From the NCBI RefSeq assembly GCF_014197535.1, contig NZ_JACIFV010000031.1, positions 1 through 55,877 of the forward strand: DNA of 55,877 nt, in the 5' to 3' direction. A program made the position numbers and the translations under genes. How positions within the stretch are numbered: the first letter of the stretch is position 1; every line of letters starts with the position of its first letter. The notes under the pieces are model-generated. The model was not told the origin of the DNA, ran no database searches, and saw only the letters and a list, made by a program, of their open reading frames with translations. Of the stretch, positions 8,573 through 15,966 are shown one piece after another. Source of the stretch: Rhizobium aethiopicum (GTDB lineage: Bacteria; Pseudomonadota; Alphaproteobacteria; Rhizobiales; Rhizobiaceae).

Positions 8573-9474
8573 TCCCAGTCTCCGCCTTCGCCATCCGATG
8601 CGCCTGCCGTCGCCTTGCCTTCGCGAAACACGAGGGGCCGTTCGTCGTCGCTGATCAGGCCGATGGATGTCGGTCTGGCGCTTGGGGCTTCGTTCAGCAC
8701 GAAATGGCGCAGCACACCGCCGAAGGCCTTCTCCAGGTTTTCCTGGGTGAAGGTCTCGAAAGTCGGCCCGTAGGCGAGCACAGTGCCCTTGATCAGGATC
8801 GTCCGGTCGCAGAATTCCGGCACGGAGCCAAGATTATGCGTCGAAACAAGCATAACCCGGCCCTCATCTCGAAGTTCGCGAAGCAGCTTAATGATCTGTT
8901 CCTCGGTCTTGACGTCCACGCCGGTAAATGGCTCGTCGAGCAGGATGACTTTTCCGTCCTGCGCCAGCGCGCGGGCGAGGAAGACCCGCTTCTTCTGGCC
9001 GCCGGAAAGCTCGCCGATCTGCCGCTTGCGGAATTCGCTCATGTTGACGCGGGCAAGTGCCGCCGACACCGCCTGATAGTCGGCGGCCCTGGGAATACGC
9101 ATCATGCCCATATGTCCGTAACGGCCCATCATCACGACGTCCTCGACCAGAACGGGGAAGTTCCAGTCGACCTCTTCCGACTGCGGCACATAGGCAACGA
9201 GGTTCTTGCGCAGCGCGTCCTTGACCGGCATGCCGAGCACCCGGATATCGCCCTTGGCAAGGCGGATGAAGCCCATGATCGACTTGAAGAGGGTCGATTT
9301 TCCCGAGCCGTTGACGCCGACCAATGCGGTGATCGTGCCGGTGGGGGTGACGAAACTCGCGTCCCGCAGTGCCGTATGACCGTTGCGGTAGGTGACGGTC
9401 GCGCCGTCCACCAGAATCCCGCTCCCCTCGAAGCCGGAGGCGGCCTGCTTCTGCCGGCCGAGTTGAACACTCAT
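8569..9474 (-). CDS. sitB: Manganese/iron ABC transporter ATP-binding protein SitB
   Basis: A 301-residue ATPase. Walker A is GVNGSGKST at residues 53-61, the ABC signature is LSGGQKKR near residue 155, Walker B is VILLDEPFTG, and the switch histidine is in STHNLG. It energises SitC and SitD. An N-terminal extension of about 18 residues and a C-terminal tail rich in charged residues are typical of rhizobial SitB. It follows sitA after 62 bases that contain a GC-rich hairpin. Confidence 0.88.
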   Translation of the reverse strand: MSVQLGRQKQAASGFEGSGILVDGATVTYRNGHTALRDASFVTPTGTITALVGVNGSGKSTLFKSIMGFIRLAKGDIRVLGMPVKDALRKNLVAYVPQSEEVDWNFPVLVEDVVMMGRYGHMGMMRIPRAADYQAVSAALARVNMSEFRKRQIGELSGGQKKRVFLARALAQDGKVILLDEPFTGVDVKTEEQIIKLLRELRDEGRVMLVSTHNLGSVPEFCDRTILIKGTVLAYGPTFETFTQENLEKAFGGVLRHFVLNEAPSARPTSIGLISDDERPLVFREGKATAGASDGEGGDWE

Positions 9475-9502
9475 CGAAACACCCCCATGAACACATGAAT
9501 TA

Positions 9503-9524
9503 GACCCCGCCCGCGGGCGAGGTC
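9503..9524. repeat. GC-rich hairpin between sitA and sitB
   Basis: An 11-base stem with one mismatch (GACCCCGCCCG against CGGGCGAGGTC) lies in the sitA-sitB gap. No T-run follows, so it is more likely a processing or mRNA-stability element than a full terminator. Such elements often let a binding-protein gene be expressed above its permease genes. Confidence 0.5.
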
Positions 9525-9536
9525 CCTGTCGCCTGA

Positions 9537-10451
9537 TCAGGACGAGGACGCCAGGCCCTTGGCGATGGCTTCCGACGTGACCTTGAGGAGATCGAGATAG
9601 GTCGGAACCGGACCATCGGCCTCGCTCAGCGAATCGACGTAGAGAACGCCGCCATATTTGGCGCCTGTCTCACGCGCCACCTGTTCGGCGGGCTTGGACG
9701 AGATCGTGCTCTCGGAGAAGACGACGGTGATGCCGTTTTTCCGGACGGCGTCAATCACCTTGCGCACCTGCTGCGGCGTTCCCTGCTGATCGGCATTGAT
9801 GGGCCAAAGGTAGAGCTCCTTCAAACCGAAGTCGCGGGCAAGATAGGAGAAGGCGCCTTCGCTCGATACCAGCCAGCGCTTGGCCTCGGGTACGGCAGCA
9901 AGCCGTGCCTTGATGGGCTCGACGGTCGCCTTGATCTTCTCCTTGTAAGCCTCGGCATTCGCCTTGTAGATTGCGGCATTGGCAGGATCGTACTTCACGA
10001 AGGCATCGCGGATATTGTTGACATAGATCAGTGCCGCCGCCGGCGACATCCAGGCGTGCGGGTTCGGCTTGCCCTGATAAGGTCCTTCGGCAATGCCCAT
10101 CGGCTCGACGCCTGTCGAGACCACCACTTCAGGCACGTCCTTCAGATTCTGGAAGAACTTCTCGAACCAGCGCTCCAGATTGAGGCCGTTCCACAGGACG
10201 AGCTGCGCACCCTGGGCGCGCTGGATATCGCCCGGCGTCGGCTGGTAATTGTGGATCTCGGCGCCGGGCTTGGTAATGGATTCGACGACGGCCGCGTCAC
10301 CCGCAACGTTCTTGGCAATGTCGGCGATGACGGTGAATGTCGTCACCGCCTTGAATTTTTCCTGCGCCGATGCCGGAACGACTGTCAGCACGGCCGCAAA
10401 CGCCGCTCCTATCATCCCCGTCAGGATCGACTGTCTTACCTTATCGAGCAT
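9537..10451 (-). CDS. sitA: Manganese/iron-binding periplasmic protein SitA
   Basis: A 304-residue cluster A-I metal-binding protein. A Sec signal peptide ends near PASAQ (residue 30). The four expected metal ligands are present: H67 (EIHNYQP), H132 (NPHAWM), E198 (SSEGAF) and D273 (YVDSLS). The H/H/E/D set is typical of Mn/Fe-binding members rather than zinc-binding ZnuA, which has a His-rich loop that is absent here. It is the first gene of sitABCD, with a Mur-like palindrome upstream. Confidence 0.9.
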   Translation of the reverse strand: MLDKVRQSILTGMIGAAFAAVLTVVPASAQEKFKAVTTFTVIADIAKNVAGDAAVVESITKPGAEIHNYQPTPGDIQRAQGAQLVLWNGLNLERWFEKFFQNLKDVPEVVVSTGVEPMGIAEGPYQGKPNPHAWMSPAAALIYVNNIRDAFVKYDPANAAIYKANAEAYKEKIKATVEPIKARLAAVPEAKRWLVSSEGAFSYLARDFGLKELYLWPINADQQGTPQQVRKVIDAVRKNGITVVFSESTISSKPAEQVARETGAKYGGVLYVDSLSEADGPVPTYLDLLKVTSEAIAKGLASSS

Positions 10452-10545
10452 GAATATCTCCGGTGCTATTAAGAGTTAATTGCAGTTGGCGGTTCGAGCC
10501 TTCCCCGTGACGCTGCAAAGAGATGACTCCAGTCTCTCCATATTC

Positions 10546-10566
10546 TGCAATTGCGAATGAATTGCA
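10546..10566. promoter_or_regulatory. Mur-like (Mn-responsive) operator upstream of sitA
   Basis: A perfect inverted repeat TGCAATT-N7-AATTGCA lies about 95 bases upstream of the sitA ATG. A related half-element, ATGCAAATGATTGCG, lies at 10586-10600. Rhizobial Mur (a Fur homologue) represses sitABCD with Mn(II) by binding TGCAA-rich imperfect palindromes, so this is the likely site. A TTGCAA hexamer in it may also serve as the -35 element. Confidence 0.6.
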
Positions 10567-10796
10567 ATAAAGATTTCGCAGTCGGATGCAAATGATTGCG
10601 ACGCCGCCTATAGAATGGTTTTAAATTGGCAGTGACGCGGCTCGATCCTCATGCGCGCGGACTTTTTGCGGATCGAGATGCGAGCCCCATGATATGCCAA
10701 TGCAGCCGCGGCACTTTCGATGCGGGGCTATGACGCGGTAGCGCCTATTCCCGTGAGAAAAGAGGTTCGGGCATGTCTGAGCAAAGAGGTTGGCGT

Positions 10797-11501
10797 ATGA
10801 AACATGCACTAGTGACGGGTGGCGGTCGCGGCATCGGTCTTGCGGCCGCCTTGGCGCTTCGGGACGCAGGCTATTGTGTGACGGCGACCGGGATCGATGC
10901 CGCCGAAATCGATGCCATGCCGAAGAGGGAAGGACTTGCCGGCGTCGTGCTCGACGTGCGCGAGCAGGCCGCCGTCGAGAGGCTGATCGCTTCCTTCGGC
11001 AGGCTCGATGCGCTCGTCAACTGCGCCGGCCTCATCCGGCGCGGAGGCGCGGAATTCGATCCCGCCACCTTCGCGGAGGTCATCGACGTCAATCTCTCGG
11101 GCACGATGCGGGTTTGCGTCGCGGCCAAGCCGCTGCTGGCGCGAGAGGGCGGCGCGATCGTCAATACCGCTTCCATGCTGTCCTTCTTCGGCGGACCTGC
11201 CGTGCCTGCCTACACCGCCAGCAAGGGCGGCATCGCACAGCTCACCAAATCGCTGGCCGTCGCCTGGGCGGCGGACAAGATCAGGGTTAACGCGGTGGCG
11301 CCCGGCTGGATCGCCACCGAGCTGACCCGTCCCCTCTACGAAGACGCGAGCCGAGCAGAGCCCATCCTGCAGCGCACGCCGATGCGCCGCTGGGGCAAGC
11401 CAGAAGACGTCGCCGGCCCCATCGTCTTCCTGTGCTCGGAAGCGGCCGGCTTCATGACCGGCGTCATCCTGCCTGTCGACGGCGGCTATGCCGCAGCTTG
11501 A
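10797..11501 (+). CDS. SDR-family oxidoreductase
   Basis: A classical short-chain dehydrogenase of about 234 residues. The NAD(P) motif TGGGRGIG is near the N-terminus, NCAG replaces the usual NNAG, and the catalytic set is a serine in NTASM and YTASK. The C-terminal PVDGGYAA is standard for the family. An alternative ATG at 10773 adds eight residues. Both ATGs are preceded by an almost identical AAAGAGGTT site, so the true start is open; 10797 fits the family better. The SDR and the cupin gene 15 bases downstream form a two-gene operon. The substrate is unknown, probably a polyol or sugar. Confidence 0.82.
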   Translation: MKHALVTGGGRGIGLAAALALRDAGYCVTATGIDAAEIDAMPKREGLAGVVLDVREQAAVERLIASFGRLDALVNCAGLIRRGGAEFDPATFAEVIDVNLSGTMRVCVAAKPLLAREGGAIVNTASMLSFFGGPAVPAYTASKGGIAQLTKSLAVAWAADKIRVNAVAPGWIATELTRPLYEDASRAEPILQRTPMRRWGKPEDVAGPIVFLCSEAAGFMTGVILPVDGGYAAA

Positions 11502-11516
11502 AAAGAGAGAGGATCC

Positions 11517-12005
11517 ATGGCCTATCAATCTGTCCACCCTATGTCGCCGCCCGAGATCGTCGTCGCGGCGGTTCCCGAAGATGAACGGCTCTGGGTTCCC
11601 CAGGCCCCCGACGTCTGGTTCCGCCCGCTGATGCTGAACACGCTGCAGGGCGGGTGGTGCAATCTCCTGCGGGTGCGGCGCGCCGGCATTCTCAGCCGTC
11701 ATCGGCACCCCGGACCAGTCCACGGTTATGTCATCAAGGGCCGCTGGCGCTACCTCGAACATGATTGGATCGCCACCGAAGGATCCTACGTCTTCGAACC
11801 GCCGGGCGAGACCCATACGCTGACCGTGCCTGACGATGTCGAGGAGATGATCACCTTCTTCAACATTTCAGGCTGTATGTACTATGTCGACGAAAACGGC
11901 GATCACACCGGCTTCGAGGATGTCTTCACCAAGATCGACATGTGCGCCGCCCATTATCAGAAGGTCGGCCTCGGCGCCGATTTCGTGAAGCAGTTCGTCC
12001 GATAG
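11517..12005 (+). CDS. Cupin protein, 2,4'-dihydroxyacetophenone dioxygenase-like
   Basis: A 162-residue single-domain cupin. The first cupin motif region is LSRHRHPGPVHGYVIKGRW, with histidines placed as metal ligands; the second is GSYVFEPPGETHTL. It resembles the family of 2,4'-dihydroxyacetophenone dioxygenase-like cupins, Fe-dependent enzymes cleaving C-C bonds of hydroxyketones. Many relatives are uncharacterised, so substrate and even dioxygenase activity are uncertain. It follows the SDR gene after 15 bases and is convergent with the lacI-type gene. Confidence 0.72.
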   Translation: MAYQSVHPMSPPEIVVAAVPEDERLWVPQAPDVWFRPLMLNTLQGGWCNLLRVRRAGILSRHRHPGPVHGYVIKGRWRYLEHDWIATEGSYVFEPPGETHTLTVPDDVEEMITFFNISGCMYYVDENGDHTGFEDVFTKIDMCAAHYQKVGLGADFVKQFVR

Positions 12006-12029
12006 GGCGAGGGTGAAATCCTCACCACT

Positions 12030-12050
12030 CGCGCCGCCGAAAACGGCGCG
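12030..12050. terminator. Hairpin between convergent genes
   Basis: A perfect seven-base GC stem (CGCGCCG/CGGCGCG) with loop CCGAAAA lies 25 bases after the cupin stop and 33 bases beyond the end of the convergent regulator gene. It could act on both strands. No T-run follows, so it is a weak call. Confidence 0.4.
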
Positions 12051-12082
12051 AAGGGATGCCGCTTATGCAAGCACTTTCCGCG

Positions 12083-13108
12083 CTACACGAGCGGGATATT
12101 CTCGCGAAAGATGATCCGTGGCTCGATGTTCTTCAAAGATAAGGTCGGCGTGCTTGCTGCGATCGAACCGAGAAGCCTTATGACCACCTGCTCGCCGATC
12201 AGGCGCGCATTCTGGTCGATCACGACGTCGATCAGATCTTCGGCCAGCCATGTCCGCGTGGCGTCGGTGAGGTCATGCATGATCACGAAGGGACGTCTTG
12301 TTCCTGTCGCCGCTTGCAGGACTTCGGCGATGCCGGCCCTGCCTGCGCCGACACAATAGATGCCGACGAGATCAGCGGTGTCGCGTAGTATCCGTTCCAT
12401 CGCCGGCCGGGACAGCTTGTTCTCGTCACGGGTTTCGATTGCAGGAAGGATCGTCAGATGCTTGAACTGCTCCTCCAGCAGGGTCCGGAATCCATATTCC
12501 CGCTGTTGGTGCCCATGGAGCGTTCGCGATCCGAGAAAGAGGCCTATCGATCCCGTCGCCCTCCGTGACATGAGCCCCATAATCAGCGCCGCGGTTCGGC
12601 CGGCCACCAGGTTATCGACGCCGACGAAAGCGGAGCGTGGGGTCGAGAGAACGTCCGTCACGATGGTGACGACGCGGACGCCGGATTCGCACAGGCGCCG
12701 GATTGCGTGCCGCGTTTTGGGATGGTCTACGGTAATTATCCCGACGCCATTGGTTTGGAGCGGAAGATCTTCGAGCGCCGTCACGAGCGCGTCGGGATCA
12801 ATGCCGTCGAGCGCCGTGACATTGCACGACGCCACGAGCGGCAGGGACGATGCGAAGGCTGTGATCTTCCTGGCGACATCCTGCATGAACGAGTTGTGCC
12901 CGAACGGAATGAAGAACTCCAGATGCGCCGGGCGGGAAGGCAAGGCGAGCATTCCCTCGCTCGGGAGATAGCCCAGTTCCTTTGCGGCGCGAAGCACCCT
13001 CTGGCGATTGGCTGCACTGACGCCTCCGCGGTCGTTCAGTGCCCGATCGACCGTTGCAGTCGAGAGACCGGACTTTCGAGCGATATCCGTAATCGTCGCT
13101 TTCTTCAT
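12083..13108 (-). CDS. LacI-family transcriptional regulator
   Basis: A 341-residue regulator. The N-terminal helix-turn-helix reads TITDIARKSGLSTATVDRAL, with the hinge region near residues 45-60, followed by a periplasmic-binding-protein-like sugar sensor domain. The ATG at 13108 is chosen because GAGGGAGAT precedes it and the family motif begins there; the frame extends further upstream. It is transcribed away from the oxygenase/ABC operon starting at 13535. It is the obvious local regulator, probably released by the imported sugar-like inducer. Confidence 0.85.
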   Translation of the reverse strand: MKKATITDIARKSGLSTATVDRALNDRGGVSAANRQRVLRAAKELGYLPSEGMLALPSRPAHLEFFIPFGHNSFMQDVARKITAFASSLPLVASCNVTALDGIDPDALVTALEDLPLQTNGVGIITVDHPKTRHAIRRLCESGVRVVTIVTDVLSTPRSAFVGVDNLVAGRTAALIMGLMSRRATGSIGLFLGSRTLHGHQQREYGFRTLLEEQFKHLTILPAIETRDENKLSRPAMERILRDTADLVGIYCVGAGRAGIAEVLQAATGTRRPFVIMHDLTDATRTWLAEDLIDVVIDQNARLIGEQVVIRLLGSIAASTPTLSLKNIEPRIIFRENIPLV

Positions 13109-13157
13109 GATCTCCCTCAGGCTTCCACCGAAGATGCCGCATACTGCAAAATCCATC

Positions 13158-13189
13158 ATCACATCAGCAGACACGACTAAATTACATCA
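13158..13189. promoter_or_regulatory. Left half of mirrored operator words
   Basis: ATCACATCA at 13158-13166 and AAATTACATCA at 13179-13189 are exact reverse complements of two words found at 13286-13304. They lie 50-80 bases upstream of the lacI-type start, where a repressor would block its own promoter. Confidence 0.45.
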
Positions 13190-13253
13190 TCGGAGGTTCT
13201 CCCGATACGAATTCAAAACCTGCGTAAAAATCTTACTTTTTTTGGAAACCTGC

Positions 13254-13267
13254 TGCCACCGGTATCA
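13254..13267. promoter_or_regulatory. Candidate LacI operator
   Basis: TGCCACCGGTATCA fits the symmetric pattern TGNNACCGGTNNCA with a central CpG, the layout of LacI-family operators. It shares ACCGGTATC with the palindrome in front of the second LacI-controlled operon at 26697. Confidence 0.45.
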
Positions 13268-13285
13268 TAAGAACCAAGAATCTTC

Positions 13286-13304
13286 TGATGTAATTTGATG
13301 TGAT
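13286..13304. promoter_or_regulatory. Right half of mirrored operator words
   Basis: TGATGTAATTT (13286-13296) directly followed by TGATGTGAT (13296-13304, sharing one base) mirrors the pair at 13158-13189. About 100 bases separate the two pairs, compatible with DNA looping by a tetrameric repressor or with two tandem dimer sites. Confidence 0.45.
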
Positions 13305-13534
13305 ATCGAGTTGCGGACGTCCAACCCACGCGCCAGGCTCGGTATCAGCAGCTGCATCACGGCTTGAAGGTAATCGCCGCGGGTTCGCTGCTCGACATGA
13401 TGGGCAAATAACGTCTGGAGGAACAAAGGGGTGACGGGTTCGGAGCGAGGCAGCACACATGAAACCTGCGCGCGTGACACCGGTCGAGCCGTCTTCCGCA
13501 CCTGCCATTTGTCCTCAAAGCCAGAGGCGATCGC

Positions 13535-14680
13535 ATGAGCGTTCATTCCACCGATGTCGAAAGGGTTGGGCCGGATCCAGTACCCCCTCGCGATTACAGC
13601 TTGACCGGGCCTTCCTCTCTGCGAGCCGTTGAGGCCGGCCTTGCTGCGGCCGAATGGTACCATACCGAAGTGCCGCGCAAGCTGATGAAAGAATTAATGC
13701 AGCGCAGCGACCAGCCGGCGATCCGCGACACGATCCTATGGGCCATTCTCCACGTGGCTTTTGCCGCTGGCGGCATCTGGTTCTGGGGTAGCTGGTGGGC
13801 GGTGCCGTTCTGGTTTGCCTATGGGGTGATGTATGGCTCGGCCTGCGATGCGCGCTGGCACGAATGCGGCCACGGCACCGCCTTCCGCACCCGCTGGATG
13901 AACGACGTGCTTTACCACATCTCTTCGTTCCAGGTGGCGCGCAATCCGGTGAATTGGCGCTGGAGCCACGCCCGCCACCATACCGATACGATCATCGTCG
14001 GTCGCGATCCCGAGATCGCCTGGATGCATCCGATTGCGCTGACGCTGAAAGCGCTTGCCTATACCGGCGTGGTCGAGGTCTGGCAAAACCTCAGGACCCT
14101 CGCTCGTAATGCGGCCGGGACCCTTTCGCCAGACGAGAAGGACTATGTGCCCAAAAGCGAATGGCCGAAAGCAGTGTTCTGGGCGCGGGTGCATATGGCA
14201 ATCTACGCCGCCACTGTGCTGAGTTCGATCGGCATGCTTATGGTCGGCGCAGGCTGGAAGGCCACGATCCCACTTATGCTGATCGGCGGTCCGCGCATCT
14301 ATGGCTGCTGGCATATGGTGATGACCGGGCTCCTGCAGCACGGTGGGCTTGCGCAGGATGTGCTCGACCATCGGCTTAACTCGCGCACCGTCTATATGAA
14401 CCCGATCAGTCGCTTCATTTATTGGAACATGGGCTATCACGTCGAGCACCACATGTTCCCGATGGTGCCTTACCATGCGTTGGCAAGGCTGCACGAGGCG
14501 ATCAAGCACGACCTGCCGCCCGCCAACACCTCGATCTGGGACGGTTATCGCGAGATGTTTCAGGCGATCATGCGGCAGAGGCGAGAGCCCGGCTATTACC
14601 TCAAGCGTACCTTGCCGCAAGGGGCCAAACCTTATCGCGAAGAGCTGCATGCGGCGGTGCCGGAAAGATCCCCAGCATGA
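13535..14680 (+). CDS. MocD-like di-iron oxygenase (fatty-acid-desaturase fold)
   Basis: A 381-residue membrane-associated di-iron enzyme. Three histidine boxes are present: HECGH at 109-113, HARHH at 145-149 and HVEHH at 302-306, plus a lone LLQHGG histidine at 269. Hydrophobic pairs lie near 65-105 and 215-255. The same desaturase/AlkB superfamily includes MocD, which with the ferredoxin MocE is implicated in O-demethylating the rhizopine 3-O-methyl-scyllo-inosamine. The Rieske ferredoxin encoded 46 bases downstream is the natural electron donor. I infer oxidative O-demethylation or hydroxylation of the compound imported by the downstream ABC system. A lipid desaturase role is possible but less likely from context. 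Confidence 0.8.
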   Translation: MSVHSTDVERVGPDPVPPRDYSLTGPSSLRAVEAGLAAAEWYHTEVPRKLMKELMQRSDQPAIRDTILWAILHVAFAAGGIWFWGSWWAVPFWFAYGVMYGSACDARWHECGHGTAFRTRWMNDVLYHISSFQVARNPVNWRWSHARHHTDTIIVGRDPEIAWMHPIALTLKALAYTGVVEVWQNLRTLARNAAGTLSPDEKDYVPKSEWPKAVFWARVHMAIYAATVLSSIGMLMVGAGWKATIPLMLIGGPRIYGCWHMVMTGLLQHGGLAQDVLDHRLNSRTVYMNPISRFIYWNMGYHVEHHMFPMVPYHALARLHEAIKHDLPPANTSIWDGYREMFQAIMRQRREPGYYLKRTLPQGAKPYREELHAAVPERSPA

Positions 14681-14726
14681 TCGCGCGCCATCAGAGATTT
14701 CCAATCAACATCGAGACGAGGATGAT

Positions 14727-15038
14727 ATGCCCTGGGTAGCTGCCTGCGCCGAAGACGAGATCGACAAGGAAGACGTTTTGGGCTGGGTCCATGGCGGACG
14801 GAGCTTTGCTATCTTTCGGAGCCCTGACGACGAATTCTTTTGCACCGATGGGCTCTGTACTCACGAACAGGTGGAGCTCTCAGACGGACTGGTGCTCGAC
14901 TATGTGATCGAGTGTCCGAAACACAATGGCCAATTCGACTATCGCACAGGAGAGGCCAAGCGCTCGCCTGCCTGCGAGAACCTGCGAACCTATTCTGTCC
15001 GTCGCGAGCACGGGCAAGTCCTGGTGTTGGTTGAATGA
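14727..15038 (+). CDS. MocE-like Rieske [2Fe-2S] ferredoxin
   Basis: A 103-residue soluble Rieske ferredoxin. The two cluster-binding motifs are CTH (in DGLCTHEQVELSDG) and CPKH (in ECPKHNGQFDY), spaced as in bacterial MocE and biphenyl-dioxygenase-type ferredoxins. The start at 14727 (MPWVAACAEDE) is chosen by homology length and the preceding GACGAGGA. It would pass electrons from an NAD(P)H reductase to the MocD-like oxygenase; no reductase (MocF counterpart) is encoded nearby. Its stop overlaps the next start (ATGA). Confidence 0.87.
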   Translation: MPWVAACAEDEIDKEDVLGWVHGGRSFAIFRSPDDEFFCTDGLCTHEQVELSDGLVLDYVIECPKHNGQFDYRTGEAKRSPACENLRTYSVRREHGQVLVLVE

Positions 15039-15871
15039 CAGAGGTTACGAGACATGTGAACCGGGGTGTCACATCACGCCGTTTGCCTACGGTGGCGGAC
15101 CTGCGCGCCTGGAAAGGTCGGCGCCAGTTGACCATGCTGCGCTATTTCAGCCTCGATGAGGCGGCAGCCGCCGAAGCAGCGGGGATCGACATCGCTTCCG
15201 TGCCGGCCGAGATCGTCCTTGATCCGCGCTACCGCGCGGTTGCCCCGACGGTCTTTTCGATGACTGGGCAGACCCATCTCGAGATGGGTACCTCGGACGA
15301 TTATCTCCGCTGGTGCGGCAATGCGCTGAACCGGGGCGCCGACGCAGTCTACTGTTCGGGCTCGCGGAGGACGGTCGAAAAGCTCTCCCGTGAATATTTC
15401 CCCGTCGTTGGTCACGTCGGGCTGGTTCCTACCCGCGCCACGTGGAGCGGTGGCTTCAAAGCGGTCGGAAAGACTGCCGAGGCGGCGCTGCGGCTCTTCG
15501 AGGAAGTCAAGGCCTATGAGAGCGCCGGTGCCTTCGCGGTCGAAATCGAGGTCGTGCCTGCGGAGGTTGCGGCCGAGATCAGCAAGCGAGTCGGAATCCT
15601 GCTATGGTCGATGGGCGCCGGGCCGGGTTGCGACGCGCAATATCTCTTCGCCAACGACATACTGGGCTACACCGAAGGTCATGTTCCGCGCCACGCCCGG
15701 GCCTATCGCGATTTCGGTGCGGAATATGCGCGGCTGCAACGCGAGCGGGCCGCGGCTTTCAGCGAATATGCCGCGGATGTCGCAGACGGCACTTTCCCGC
15801 AGGACCGCCATCTGATCCGCATGGATCCGCGCGAACTGGAGAAATTCATCGACGGGGTCGATCGGCAATGA
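15035..15871 (+). CDS. Divergent PanB-like (ketopantoate hydroxymethyltransferase fold) protein
   Basis: A 278-residue protein. The second half aligns by eye with PanB: PVVGHVGLVP (123-132, with the family histidine H127), GGFKAVGKT (139-147), a glutamate at E172 in EIEVVPAEVA, and GAGPGCDAQ (194-202). The first half has lost the PanB active-site signatures: VGDSLG is replaced by VPAEIV, the ADLPF aspartate is absent, and KIEGG is replaced by YCSGS. Two metal-binding aspartates and the lysine of PanB therefore seem missing. PanB moves a one-carbon unit from methylene-tetrahydrofolate to a 2-oxo acid. Beside an O-demethylase that would release formaldehyde, a related one-carbon or aldol/retro-aldol role is attractive but unproven. 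It overlaps the Rieske gene by four bases. Confidence 0.7.
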   Translation: MTEVTRHVNRGVTSRRLPTVADLRAWKGRRQLTMLRYFSLDEAAAAEAAGIDIASVPAEIVLDPRYRAVAPTVFSMTGQTHLEMGTSDDYLRWCGNALNRGADAVYCSGSRRTVEKLSREYFPVVGHVGLVPTRATWSGGFKAVGKTAEAALRLFEEVKAYESAGAFAVEIEVVPAEVAAEISKRVGILLWSMGAGPGCDAQYLFANDILGYTEGHVPRHARAYRDFGAEYARLQRERAAAFSEYAADVADGTFPQDRHLIRMDPRELEKFIDGVDRQ

Positions 15872-15966
15872 GGAGGCCGACCGAGCCAACACGTCGCTCG
15901 TAACACCACAGATTTCACCGGCCGGAAGGAGTATAGAGACCGGCCACCAACGGGAGGAGACAGGAC

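Larger units (their letters stand above)
13109..13534. promoter_or_regulatory. Divergent control region of the moc-like cluster
   Basis: About 426 bases between the lacI-type gene and the MocD-like gene. It contains two 9-11 base words that recur in inverted orientation on both sides (13158-13189 and 13286-13304), a LacI-type palindrome at 13254-13267 and an AT-rich stretch around 13220-13250. The open frames drawn across it have no recognisable product. Confidence 0.55.
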
